From: Bacillota bacterium
Lineage (GTDB): Bacteria > Bacillota_I > Bacilli_A > Izemoplasmatales > Hujiaoplasmataceae
Assembly: GCA_018816905.1 (NCBI GenBank)
Contig: JAHIVB010000008.1
Span: 62,001-126,000 of the forward strand
DNA: 64,000 nucleotides
Direction of reading: 5' to 3'
The notes under the pieces were generated by a model. That model worked only from the letters and a program-made list of their open reading frames with translations. It was not told the origin of the DNA and searched no databases. Position 1 is the first letter of the stretch. Each line of letters begins with the position of its first letter. Shown here piece after piece: positions 26,911 to 34,986 of this stretch. The position numbers and the translations under genes were made by a program.

Positions 26911-27303
26911 ATGAATCTTGAAGAAAAAATCGCTATGTTAAAGGAAGCAAAAGTAATTGATTCGACTGAGTTATTTGCTAGAGTTCAGATTATTTACTCT
27001 GAGTTTGCCCAAACTGTCAATATTATGGTAGGAACAAGTTATGGTAGTCAAGGAAGAGACGGATATCTGGGAGTTTGTGAGAATCACCTGGTTCTTTTTG
27101 AAAACTCGTTGTTTGGTGGAAAACCGAAAACCGAAGTGTTTAGAGAACCGATTGAACAAGTTGAATTCGTTTCACTGAAAAAATCGCTTTTCAATATCGG
27201 AAAAGTATTAAGAGTCAAGATTGGTGGAAAGAAGTACAAAATGACAGCTTCTCCAAAACATAAAGTAAATCTTGCCAGAATTGCAGAGTTGCTTCATAAA
27301 TAG
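26911..27303 (+). CDS. Hypothetical protein, PH-like fold suspected
   Basis: Not firmly recognised. The 130-residue soluble protein has a helical N terminus, then alternating strands (YLGVCENHLVLFENS, EVFREPIEQVEFVSLKK, VLRVKIGGKKYKMTAS) and a final helix, the order of a bacterial PH/YokE-like domain. ATG 26911 is chosen because GGGGGA at 26896-26901 is well spaced for it; ATG 26902 is too close. A -10-like TATAAT is at 26881-26886. It has its own terminator. Confidence 0.55.
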   Translation: MNLEEKIAMLKEAKVIDSTELFARVQIIYSEFAQTVNIMVGTSYGSQGRDGYLGVCENHLVLFENSLFGGKPKTEVFREPIEQVEFVSLKKSLFNIGKVLRVKIGGKKYKMTASPKHKVNLARIAELLHK

Positions 27304-27307
27304 AACC

Positions 27308-27337
27308 AAAGCCGATTCTTCAATGAATCGGCTTTTT
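27308..27337 (+). terminator. Intrinsic terminator after the PH-like gene
   Basis: AAAGCCGATTC and GAATCGGCTTT pair around TTCAAT, followed by T. Confidence 0.85.
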
Positions 27338-27368
27338 CAACACTTTATAATTCATAAATAGGTGAATT

Positions 27369-27378
27369 ATGATATAAT
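27369..27378 (+). promoter_or_regulatory. Extended -10 promoter of the MscS gene
   Basis: TATGATATAAT: TATAAT at 27373-27378 with an upstream TG in the extended -10 position; the gene starts 31 bases downstream. Confidence 0.55.
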
Positions 27379-27408
27379 AACATTGAATTTCTTCAGGAGG
27401 TGCTATGA

Positions 27409-28455
27409 ATGGAAACAGTTTTTCTATTTGATTCTAAAGCTCTGAACATAGGATTGACGATTGCTGTTTCAATTGTTTTGGTCGTTGTTTATCTTATTCA
27501 AAACCGCTTAATTAATAAACATCAAAATGATATCAAAAAAGGTTATTTAGTTTTGGCATACTCGTTGCTTTTTGTTCTTTTTGTCATGGCAATCATAGGA
27601 ATCATGATGGTTTGGGATTATGACTTCAACCAACAATACAACACCATAGTGGACGGAATCAAAACCGTTTTCAGTGAAAAAATCAGTGCAGTCATAGCTT
27701 CATTGTTTACTTTCTTTGTTGCATTCCTCATTTTGAAAATTTCAAAAATTGCTTTTTTTAGAGTTGGACTCAAAGAAGGCCCAATGCAAAAGCGAAAAAA
27801 AACAATCGCAAAAGTCACTCAAAGCATCATCAAATACTTGGTGTATATTATTGCATTTTTGATCGTACTTGCTTTGTGGGGAGTGAATGTAATCCCTGCA
27901 TTGGCAGGACTTGGAATGGCAGGCATTGTCGTAGGCTTGGGTGCACAAAAGTTCATCAATGACTTAATCAGCGGATTCTTTATCATTTTTGAGCATCATT
28001 TCGATGTCGGAGACATCATTGAAGTCGGTGGGTTTAAAGGTGAAGTTACCGACATCGGTTTAAAGACGACGAAGGTAAGAAGTTGGCGAGGCGAAGTCAA
28101 AATTTTCGCAAATGGTGACTTAAACAAAGTGTCAAACTTTTCTAGAAATCCTTCGATTGGAATTGTTGATTTCGGAATTGCTTATCAAGAAGATATCGCT
28201 AAAACAACAGAACTTCTGAAAGCAGAACTTCCAAAGATGAAAGAATTGTATCCAGACATGCTTGAAGATCCTCAAGTCGTAGGCGTGATCGACTTGGCAA
28301 GTAGTAGTGTCAATTTAAGAGTCATCATCAAAACGGTCATGGAAAAGCATTATGCCATTGAAAGAGCTGTTCGACAAAAAATCAAAGAAATATTGGATGA
28401 GAACGGAATTGAAATTCCATTTCCACAAGTTGTGGTCAATCAACCAAAAGAATAA
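27409..28455 (+). CDS. Small-conductance mechanosensitive channel (MscS family)
   Basis: Membrane channel that opens on osmotic downshock. Four hydrophobic segments are visible: about 13-30, 44-67, 88-110 and 138-160. The pore helix region follows, Gly/Ala-rich (ALAGLGMAGIVVGLGAQKFINDLISG), then the beta domain (HFDVGDIIEVGGFKGEVTDIGLKTTKVR) and a C-terminal alpha/beta vestibule. The 348-residue length is in the usual range. AGGAGG precedes the ATG. It ends in a bidirectional terminator shared with the convergent ABC operon. Confidence 0.93.
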   Translation: METVFLFDSKALNIGLTIAVSIVLVVVYLIQNRLINKHQNDIKKGYLVLAYSLLFVLFVMAIIGIMMVWDYDFNQQYNTIVDGIKTVFSEKISAVIASLFTFFVAFLILKISKIAFFRVGLKEGPMQKRKKTIAKVTQSIIKYLVYIIAFLIVLALWGVNVIPALAGLGMAGIVVGLGAQKFINDLISGFFIIFEHHFDVGDIIEVGGFKGEVTDIGLKTTKVRSWRGEVKIFANGDLNKVSNFSRNPSIGIVDFGIAYQEDIAKTTELLKAELPKMKELYPDMLEDPQVVGVIDLASSSVNLRVIIKTVMEKHYAIERAVRQKIKEILDENGIEIPFPQVVVNQPKE

Positions 28456-28458
28456 AAC

Positions 28459-28490
28459 AAAGGCGGTGTCGGATGACATCGCCTTTTTTA
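28459..28490. terminator. Bidirectional terminator between mscS and the ABC operon
   Basis: AAAGGCGGTGTC and GACATCGCCTTT pair (one wobble) around GGAT, with A-rich and T-rich flanks. Confidence 0.85.
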
Positions 28491-28494
28491 TTTA

Positions 28495-29187
28495 TTATTT
28501 TGTAATGTCTAAATTGATTCGACCATCTTTTATCTCAATGATTCGGTCTGCTTTTTCAGCAATATGTCTATCATGGGTTATGATGATGAATGTCGTTTTG
28601 TACTTTTTGTTGATTTCTCTTAAAAGTTCATAGATTTGTTCGGTTGTGTCGCTATCTAGGTTTCCTGTCGGTTCGTCCGCAAGGATGATTTTTGGCTGAT
28701 TCATCAAACTTCTTGCGATGGCAGTACGTTGTTGCTGCCCACCACTCATATTGATGGACAGATTGTTTTTCACTTTCTCAAGTCCTACAAGATCGAGTAG
28801 TTCATTTGCTCTGGCGAGAACTTCTTTTGTGATTGGCCGTTTTGATATTTGATAAGGCATCAATACATTTTCCAGAGCTGTAAATTCAGGAAGAAGATAG
28901 TGAAACTGGAAGATAAATCCAATCGTTTCATTTCTTAGATTTGACAATTGATTTTTCTTCATTTTCGATGTTTCGATTTGATTGATGAGAACCGAACCAT
29001 TGGAAGGTTTGTCAAGCGTCCCTAGTATATTTAACAAGGTGCTTTTTCCAGATCCTGATTGACCGATGATTGAATTGAATGAACTCTCTTCAAAAGACAG
29101 ATCGATATCGAATAAGACCTGAGTAGGAACTTTTGTATTTTCTCCGTAGATTTTGTTAATCTTTTTAAGTTCAAGGATTTTAGGCAT
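28495..29187 (-). CDS. ABC transporter ATP-binding protein (LolD/MacB type)
   Basis: ATPase of an FtsX-type ABC system. Walker A is QSGSGKST (about 41-48), the signature MSGGQQQR, Walker B IILADEPTGNLD with the subfamily-specific DEPTGNLD, and switch His in ITHDRHIA. The 230 residues match LolD/MacB-type ATPases, which drive mechanical work on lipoproteins, peptides or signals rather than ordinary transport. It overlaps the end of the permease gene by eight bases. It is the last gene of a three-gene minus-strand operon. Confidence 0.92.
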   Translation of the reverse strand: MPKILELKKINKIYGENTKVPTQVLFDIDLSFEESSFNSIIGQSGSGKSTLLNILGTLDKPSNGSVLINQIETSKMKKNQLSNLRNETIGFIFQFHYLLPEFTALENVLMPYQISKRPITKEVLARANELLDLVGLEKVKNNLSINMSGGQQQRTAIARSLMNQPKIILADEPTGNLDSDTTEQIYELLREINKKYKTTFIIITHDRHIAEKADRIIEIKDGRINLDITK

Positions 29188-30340
29188 TTCTAATTACCTC
29201 AATTACACTAAGTTTTGATGACTTTCGAGCCGGAATCAATGAAGCGATTGTCGCTGCTGCAACTGCAATCCCAGCAGAAAGAGCAATGAAACCAAAATCA
29301 ATGTAAAGGGGAACGACAGGATTTCCATCGGCTCCGATTGCAAATGTCGTGAACATATAAGAAAGTCCGAGTCCGAACAACACGCCTAGAATCGCTCCAA
29401 GGATGCCCAATATGAGCCCTTCGAACAAAAAGACCAGTGATGCATCCTTGTCTTTAATACCCATGGCCTTCAATATTCCGATTTGTTTTGATTTTTGTAG
29501 GACTGTAATAGCAAGCACACTAGAAATACCTAATACGACTGATACCATGACAAAGATTTGAATCATTAGTGATGAAATGCTTTGTCCTTGTAAACCACTG
29601 AGTAGTTCCGCATTTTGAGCAATCCAGTTGTCGACTGTTAGATTACTGTCTTCGAGTGTAGTTTCTACAACAAGAGCCAATTCTTCAGCCGCAAAAACAT
29701 CTTTGACTTGCATTTCGATTTGGGATACTTCGTCTCCAATCGAAAGCAGATCTTGTAAAGTATCCAAGTTCGTTAAAATCCATGTTTGATTAATTTGTTT
29801 TACATTGAAGTCGTAGACTCCAACCACAGTGAATGAAGTTGTTCCAACAAGTGGAACTTGAAACTCGACTGTATCATTGAGCGAGAGAGCCATAGTATTA
29901 TAGAGGTCTATTCCTAATACGACTTCATTGTTTGATACAGGAAGTCTTCCTTCGACCAATTTTTGATCAAACTGATAAATATCATTTGCTCTTGAAAAGT
30001 CGAATCCCCTTGCAAGTACTGGCTCACTGGATTCTGAATTGACCAGTGCCCCACTTTGATTCACGGCAGGAGATACAATCTCAATATCAGTCGATACTCC
30101 TTCGATTACAATGATTTTATCAGCATAGTCCGATATATAATTTCCGGTCTCAGCTGCTTTCACGGTGATTTGAGAGGATGACCCGATGGTTTTGTCTACC
30201 AAAGAGTTCTGAAGTCCTGAAATAAGCGATCCGATGAACACTTGAACAGATACACCGATTGCGATTCCCAGCGCAATCATCAAAGTTTGCGTTTTGCCAG
30301 AAGTCAAAAATCTTTTCGCAATTGAAAATGCTAGTTTCAT
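29180..30340 (-). CDS. FtsX-like ABC permease (MacB/LolC type)
   Basis: Permease partner of the ATPase, 386 residues. One transmembrane helix near the N terminus (about 18-40) is followed by a large extracytoplasmic MacB-PCD-like domain (about 45-255). Three helices then form the FtsX domain (about 262-285, 303-335 and 345-372), ending in PARKSSKLSVIEVIRNA, the coupling end seen in this family. It overlaps the upstream cobalamin-domain gene by four bases. In a cell without an outer membrane, LolCDE's usual job does not apply; peptide sensing, lipoprotein release or hydrolase activation are possible. Confidence 0.9.
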   Translation of the reverse strand: MKLAFSIAKRFLTSGKTQTLMIALGIAIGVSVQVFIGSLISGLQNSLVDKTIGSSSQITVKAAETGNYISDYADKIIVIEGVSTDIEIVSPAVNQSGALVNSESSEPVLARGFDFSRANDIYQFDQKLVEGRLPVSNNEVVLGIDLYNTMALSLNDTVEFQVPLVGTTSFTVVGVYDFNVKQINQTWILTNLDTLQDLLSIGDEVSQIEMQVKDVFAAEELALVVETTLEDSNLTVDNWIAQNAELLSGLQGQSISSLMIQIFVMVSVVLGISSVLAITVLQKSKQIGILKAMGIKDKDASLVFLFEGLILGILGAILGVLFGLGLSYMFTTFAIGADGNPVVPLYIDFGFIALSAGIAVAAATIASLIPARKSSKLSVIEVIRNA

Positions 30341-30984
30341 ATTGACTTGCCCCCTTCTAGGGATGCAATAGTAGTTAAATCCGAAAGATGATAATCATAT
30401 TGAACTTGGCTTAAGGCATCTTTATGCGAGAAAGCTTGTCCTCCAACAATAATCTTAACATCGGGGTATTTGGATTTAATTTCTTCCGTTATTTTTTTTG
30501 TAACAACAATATTGTAATAGTTGGTTACGCTGAGCGCTAGCATATCCGGCTTCAGTGCTTTGACAGCGGATACAATATCATTTTTGGGTGTGTTGGCTCC
30601 AATGTATTTTGCATCATAACCAGAAAGAGCAAAAAAATGGGATACAATGATTGCCCCTATTTCATGATACTCCTCAGAAGGACACAACACCATAACAGTC
30701 TTCCCCTTTGAAGGAATCTGTTTTTTTCTATGGATTACATATACGTACAAAGACTCAAGTATGGTTCTTATAATCGATGTTCTTTCATGTTCTTTCCAAA
30801 TACAAATCTCTTCATCTTCATTGCTACAAAAGAATTCTGTGAGAGAAGGAGTCAAAATTTCAAGATACATTTCTTCCAGCGTCACTTTTTGCTCTTGAAT
30901 CAATTGAAGTGCATAATCGATACTAGCATCTCTATTCTCATCATCTAAGTATTTTAAAAAGGTATTATAATAAGTTTTTTTCAT
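30337..30984 (-). CDS. Stand-alone cobalamin (B12)-binding domain protein
   Basis: The 215 residues match the B12-binding module of CarH/MtbC-like proteins. A helical bundle (about 1-85) carries the EH pair (E65-H66), and a Rossmann-like domain carries ExHxxG (E105, H107, G110), whose His would be the lower cobalt ligand. A Ser in LALSVT and the GG of VGGQAF follow at expected places. The Trp of the CarH-type Wx9EH motif is not in its usual position; a Trp lies at 63 instead. There is no helix-turn-helix or catalytic partner domain. It leads the operon with the ABC pair, so it may sense cobalamin or light, or be AerR-like. ATG 30984 follows AAAGGGGTG; GTG 30993 is too close. Confidence 0.8.
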   Translation of the reverse strand: MKKTYYNTFLKYLDDENRDASIDYALQLIQEQKVTLEEMYLEILTPSLTEFFCSNEDEEICIWKEHERTSIIRTILESLYVYVIHRKKQIPSKGKTVMVLCPSEEYHEIGAIIVSHFFALSGYDAKYIGANTPKNDIVSAVKALKPDMLALSVTNYYNIVVTKKITEEIKSKYPDVKIIVGGQAFSHKDALSQVQYDYHLSDLTTIASLEGGKSI

Positions 30985-31007
30985 GTGAAACACCCCTTTC
31001 TCACTAC

Positions 31008-31036
31008 ATTATATCGATTTGCATCGGAAAAAACAA
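31008..31036 (-). promoter_or_regulatory. Promoter of the B12-domain/ABC operon
   Basis: On the minus strand TTGTTT (31036-31031), a 17-base spacer and TATAAT (31013-31008). It is 24 bases upstream of the first gene. Confidence 0.7.
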
Positions 31037-31092
31037 TTCATTTGCAAAAGATTGCATTTATCGTATTTTATTGATGCTTTCAATCGCTAAAT

Positions 31093-31113
31093 AAGACTGA
31101 AAAAAGACTGAAA
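31093..31113. repeat. Two direct copies of AAGACTGAAA, 11 bases apart
   Basis: AAGACTGAAA occurs at 31093-31102 and 31104-31113, in the divergent gap between the B12-domain operon and aspS. A period of 11 bases puts both copies on nearly the same face of the helix, which suits a protein-binding site. Function unknown. Confidence 0.4.
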
Positions 31114-31140
31114 GAAATTCAGAATCCAGAGATTCAACAA

Positions 31141-31169
31141 TTGAATACGAATCTGTCATGTGTTATAAT
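31141..31169 (+). promoter_or_regulatory. Promoter of aspS
   Basis: TTGAAT (31141-31146), 17 bases, TATAAT (31164-31169), with a TG in the extended -10 position. Confidence 0.75.
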
Positions 31170-31204
31170 AAAAACAATATTATTTTGAATTGTGAGGAAG
31201 TTGA

Positions 31205-32524
31205 ATGAAAAAGATATATTTTAGTGATTTAGAGCAGTATTTTAACCAAGAAATTGAACTACAGGGCTTTGTCGATAAAATCCGTGACCTACAATACGTT
31301 CAATTTGTCGTTCTTCGCGATTCAAGTTCTAAAGTCCAAGTAACGATTGAAAAAAATGACGAAAACAAAGCAATGAATGACGTTATTTCTACTCTTACCA
31401 AAGAGAGCACCGTCCTTGTGAAAGGACTCCTTAAAGAAAGCCCAAATGTTAAACTTAGAGGAATGGAAATGATTCCATCGTCTTTTGTTATAACTAGTTT
31501 GTCAGAAGAAGAACTGCCAATTGACATTTTGGCTTATACGAATACTTCGAACCAAGAATTGAGAATGGATAACCGTTTTCTAGATTTGCGACAGGAAAAA
31601 AATTATATGATATTTAAAGCTCAAACTTTGGCAGAAATGGCAATGAGAGAGTATTGGATTAAAAATAATTTTATCGAGATTCATTCACCAAAGATTTTAG
31701 GAACTGCTTCTGAATCTGGTGCGGAGGTATTCAAACTAGACTACTTTGGTAAAACTGTCTATTTGGCTCAGTCACCACAATTTTATAAACAAATGGCTAT
31801 GGCATCCGGCTTTAACAATGTGTTTGAAATCGCTCCAGCTTTCCGCGCTGAAAACTCTCATACCGCATACCATGCGACTGAATTTACAAGCGTTGACTGC
31901 GAAATCAGCTGGATTCAATCTCATCACGATGTGATGGATATGGAAGAAGCGGTTTGTAAGAACGTGTTAAAAAAAGTGAAATCTGAAATGAATGAAGACT
32001 TCAAGAGAGTATTCAAAGAAGACATTAATGACTCTGATGTTGCATTCCCAAGAATTCCTTTTGCGGAAGCAAAAAAAATCATTCAAGAAAATTATAAATA
32101 TATCGGCGAAAAAGAATTTGATTTCGACCGTAAAGAAGAAGAATTGATTGGACTATATGCTAAAAAGAAATTGAATTCTGATTTTGTGTTTGTCATCGAC
32201 TATCCTTTTGAAGCTAGACCGTTTTATCACATGCTAGATGAAACAACAGGAAAAACGAAAAGTTTTGATCTTCTCTATAAAGGCATTGAAATCACAACCG
32301 GAGCTCAAAGAGAGCACCGGATTGAAATATTGAAGAAACAAGCCGTACAAAAGGGATTGTCTCTTGAATCAATCGATTTTTATCTTAATTTCTTCCGATA
32401 TGGAGTACCACCACACGGTGGATATGGATTTGGTTTGACCCGTTTTCTAATGAGGCTGTTTAATATCGACAACATTAGAGAAGTGACTTTCTTGTATCGT
32501 GGTCCAAATAGAGTCAACCCATAA
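31205..32524 (+). CDS. aspS: Aspartate--tRNA ligase, archaeal type (AspRS2)
   Basis: Class IIb synthetase charging tRNA-Asp, and perhaps tRNA-Asn. The N-terminal OB fold binds the anticodon. The core has the AspRS2 blocks AQSPQFYKQM, FRAENSHTAYHATEF (motif 2), ITTGAQREHR and GYGFGLTRFL (motif 3). The 439-residue length and lack of the GAD insertion place it with archaeal AspRS, not the roughly 590-residue bacterial AspS. The Trp known in discriminating archaeal enzymes, just after the GW of the OB fold, appears to be Asp here, which hints at a non-discriminating enzyme. AsnRS was considered, but the QREHR block fits AspRS better. Start at 31205 follows GAGGAAG. Confidence 0.88.
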   Translation: MKKIYFSDLEQYFNQEIELQGFVDKIRDLQYVQFVVLRDSSSKVQVTIEKNDENKAMNDVISTLTKESTVLVKGLLKESPNVKLRGMEMIPSSFVITSLSEEELPIDILAYTNTSNQELRMDNRFLDLRQEKNYMIFKAQTLAEMAMREYWIKNNFIEIHSPKILGTASESGAEVFKLDYFGKTVYLAQSPQFYKQMAMASGFNNVFEIAPAFRAENSHTAYHATEFTSVDCEISWIQSHHDVMDMEEAVCKNVLKKVKSEMNEDFKRVFKEDINDSDVAFPRIPFAEAKKIIQENYKYIGEKEFDFDRKEEELIGLYAKKKLNSDFVFVIDYPFEARPFYHMLDETTGKTKSFDLLYKGIEITTGAQREHRIEILKKQAVQKGLSLESIDFYLNFFRYGVPPHGGYGFGLTRFLMRLFNIDNIREVTFLYRGPNRVNP

Positions 32525-32528
32525 GATG

Positions 32529-32557
32529 AGAACCAGACAAAATTTGTCTGGTTTTTT
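32529..32557 (+). terminator. Intrinsic terminator after aspS
   Basis: AACCAGACAAA and TTTGTCTGGTT form a near-perfect hairpin followed by T. Confidence 0.88.
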
Positions 32558-32621
32558 CATAATCTTAAATTTTTAGAGAAGATTCTATGGTAAAATGGAG
32601 TAATAAAGAGGAGTGATTTGA

Positions 32622-33881
32622 TTGGTCAAAGCAATATTAATTGGCGCAGGAGCGAGAGGGATAGGAGCCTATGGTGCCTACGCCTTAAAAAACCAAGATG
32701 AAATCAAATTTGTTGGCGTTGCAGATCCTGACATTGAAAGAAGAATGTACTTTTCCATTCAACATTCAATCCATTCAGACTTTCAATTTTCATCCTTTCA
32801 CGAAATCCTTGACAAGCCAAAGTTCGCTGACGCTTGTTTCATTTGCACACAAGACTCCATTCATGTTGAACCAGCCATGAAAGCTCTGGCGTTGGGATAC
32901 GATGTATTTTTGGAAAAACCAATGGCTGTGACACCTGAAGACTGTATTCTGCTAGAGAAAGTTGCGCGTCAAGCAGGTAGAAAATTAATGATTGGTCATG
33001 TTCTTCGATATACTGTTTTTTTTGAAACGATAAAAAAGTACATCGATAATGGTTCGATTGGCAGATTGATGTCGATTCAACATAATGAAAATGTATCTTA
33101 TTGGCATCAAGCTCATAGCTATGTCAGAGGGAATTGGAGAAATCTAAAGGAATCAAGCCCGATGATCTTGGCCAAATCTTGTCATGATTTAGACATTCTG
33201 TACTGGTTCTCAAAAAGCACACCGACGAAAGTATCTTCATTTGGTTCCTTGTCTTATTTTAATCAAAGAAATGCTCCATTGGGAGCTCCTGACTATTGTA
33301 TGGACGGATGTCCTTTACAAGAAGAATGTGTGTATTATGCACCTAAAGTATATAAAAACGCACCCGACTGGATGAAACTTCCTGTGACGAATAAAATGAC
33401 CGACGATGCGATTCTTGAAGCATTAAAGAAAGGGCCATACGGAAGATGTGTATTCCACTCTGACAATGACGTTGTAGACCACCAAGTAGTCGCAATCGAA
33501 TTTGAAAACGAAATGACTGCATCGTTTACGATGACTGCCTTTACTCATGAAAACACTCGGACGATTAAATTAATGGGTTCTTTAGGAGAAATCAGAGGAC
33601 ACATGGATAAAGAAGAGATTGAAATTTATACATTTGGAAAGGATGAGCCTTTCAGACTGAAATTAACTTCAGAGGATTATGGACATAATGGAGGAGATTA
33701 CGGAATCATGAAAGCATTCATCAGACTATTAGAAGTAGGAGACAATCAAGAAGTTACGAGTGATGAATCATCAGTCATGAGTCATTTGCTTGCATTTGCG
33801 GCTGAAGAATCAAGGCTTGAAGGAAAGACCGTTGATTTTAAGAAATTTGTCGAAGGAATAAAACATAATGTTAAAATTTGA
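32622..33881 (+). CDS. Gfo/Idh/MocA-family oxidoreductase
   Basis: NAD(P)-dependent sugar or polyol dehydrogenase. The Rossmann start GAGARG is at 8-13, EKP at 98-100 and the catalytic-like HDLD block at 188-191. A cysteine group (C226, C230, C236) and CVFHSDNDVVDHQVV mark a particular subfamily with unknown substrate. The length is 419 residues. The start is TTG at 32622, eight bases after AGAGGAG. It overlaps the following acetyltransferase gene by 14 bases, so the two probably act on the same or linked compounds, perhaps an amino sugar. Confidence 0.88.
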   Translation: MVKAILIGAGARGIGAYGAYALKNQDEIKFVGVADPDIERRMYFSIQHSIHSDFQFSSFHEILDKPKFADACFICTQDSIHVEPAMKALALGYDVFLEKPMAVTPEDCILLEKVARQAGRKLMIGHVLRYTVFFETIKKYIDNGSIGRLMSIQHNENVSYWHQAHSYVRGNWRNLKESSPMILAKSCHDLDILYWFSKSTPTKVSSFGSLSYFNQRNAPLGAPDYCMDGCPLQEECVYYAPKVYKNAPDWMKLPVTNKMTDDAILEALKKGPYGRCVFHSDNDVVDHQVVAIEFENEMTASFTMTAFTHENTRTIKLMGSLGEIRGHMDKEEIEIYTFGKDEPFRLKLTSEDYGHNGGDYGIMKAFIRLLEVGDNQEVTSDESSVMSHLLAFAAEESRLEGKTVDFKKFVEGIKHNVKI

Positions 33882-34977
33882 AACCTGTACAAAAAATAAC
33901 CATCAAAAATCAATCCTTTTATCGAAAAAGATATTCAAAGACAATATGGATCAGCAATTTCTTTTGCTTTTTGGAGACGAGAACAGAAAACATATGTTTA
34001 TCGCTACCGATGAAAATAAAGTGGTTTCGATGGTAAATTACTACAAATCTTCAGTAAATATTTATGAAAGTCAGATACTTGTCGCATCGATAGGAAGTGT
34101 ATGTACGCTCGATGAATATAGACATCAATCGATTGCATCCAATCTATTAATAATGGCAGAAAGAAAAATGATCAGTGAATCAGTATCAGTCGCAATCATT
34201 TCCGGAGATGGCGGATTATATCATCAATTTGGAGCGGATGTTGTCGGTGATATGATAGGGTATGTATTCACAAGAAACGACATGATTTCACAAAATGAAT
34301 ACACGATAAAACTATATGACGATAGTCAACTTGATCCATTGATGATTTTGTATGAACAGGAAGATATACGATACCTTAGAACAAAGTCTGAATTCAAAAA
34401 ATTGATTCTTGGGCAAACCTATCCAGATACTTTTGCGGATTATCCATTTTATCTGATATATGAGAACAATGTTTTAGTCGCATATGTCATATTTTCCCGC
34501 GCTTTTGGGAAAAGAACATTGCTCATCAAAGAATTTGGAGGCAAGCGAGAAGCGCTTGTCAAATCATTTGGAACTCTCTTAGTCTTGATGAAAAAATTAA
34601 GTTTGACTATCATCTGTAGCCCTAATGACGGCATCAATGAATGGCTTCATACATCGCGCTCAAAAAGGACGAGTCTTCATGCTAGCATTAAGATAGTCAA
34701 CCCCTCGCAACTATTGAAAGATCTCACGCCATATCTTATAAAAATATGTGGGGAAGACAGATGGAAACATTTAAGTTTTATACAAAATGGAGATCGATTT
34801 AGATTTCAATATAAAAATGAACAACCTTGTGAATTGGATATACACGAATTGAATAGATTGATTTTTGAATCTCCAAAATCAATCGTCAATCAAATCAAAT
34901 CAGAATCGTTAAAAACGCTTCTAAAAACAATGTTTCCCATTCCTTTCGTGTGGGTGAATAATTTAAACTATCAATAG
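33868..34977 (+). CDS. GNAT-family acetyltransferase
   Basis: The N-terminal half has the GNAT acetyl-CoA block (IGSVCTLDEYRHQSIASNLL, where R-x-x-x-x-A replaces the usual R-x-x-G-x-G/A). The second half, to residue 369, resembles the second GNAT-like part of Eis-type proteins but is poorly conserved. Acceptor unknown. It starts inside the end of the dehydrogenase gene with AAGGAA just upstream, so translation is coupled. A ZIP transporter gene follows nine bases later. Confidence 0.75.
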   Translation: MLKFETCTKNNHQKSILLSKKIFKDNMDQQFLLLFGDENRKHMFIATDENKVVSMVNYYKSSVNIYESQILVASIGSVCTLDEYRHQSIASNLLIMAERKMISESVSVAIISGDGGLYHQFGADVVGDMIGYVFTRNDMISQNEYTIKLYDDSQLDPLMILYEQEDIRYLRTKSEFKKLILGQTYPDTFADYPFYLIYENNVLVAYVIFSRAFGKRTLLIKEFGGKREALVKSFGTLLVLMKKLSLTIICSPNDGINEWLHTSRSKRTSLHASIKIVNPSQLLKDLTPYLIKICGEDRWKHLSFIQNGDRFRFQYKNEQPCELDIHELNRLIFESPKSIVNQIKSESLKTLLKTMFPIPFVWVNNLNYQ

Positions 34978-34986
34978 GAGGACAAT

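Noticed and set aside
31205-32524. Assignment as asparagine--tRNA ligase
   Set aside because: The QREHR and AQSPQFYKQ blocks and overall order match archaeal AspRS better than AsnRS.
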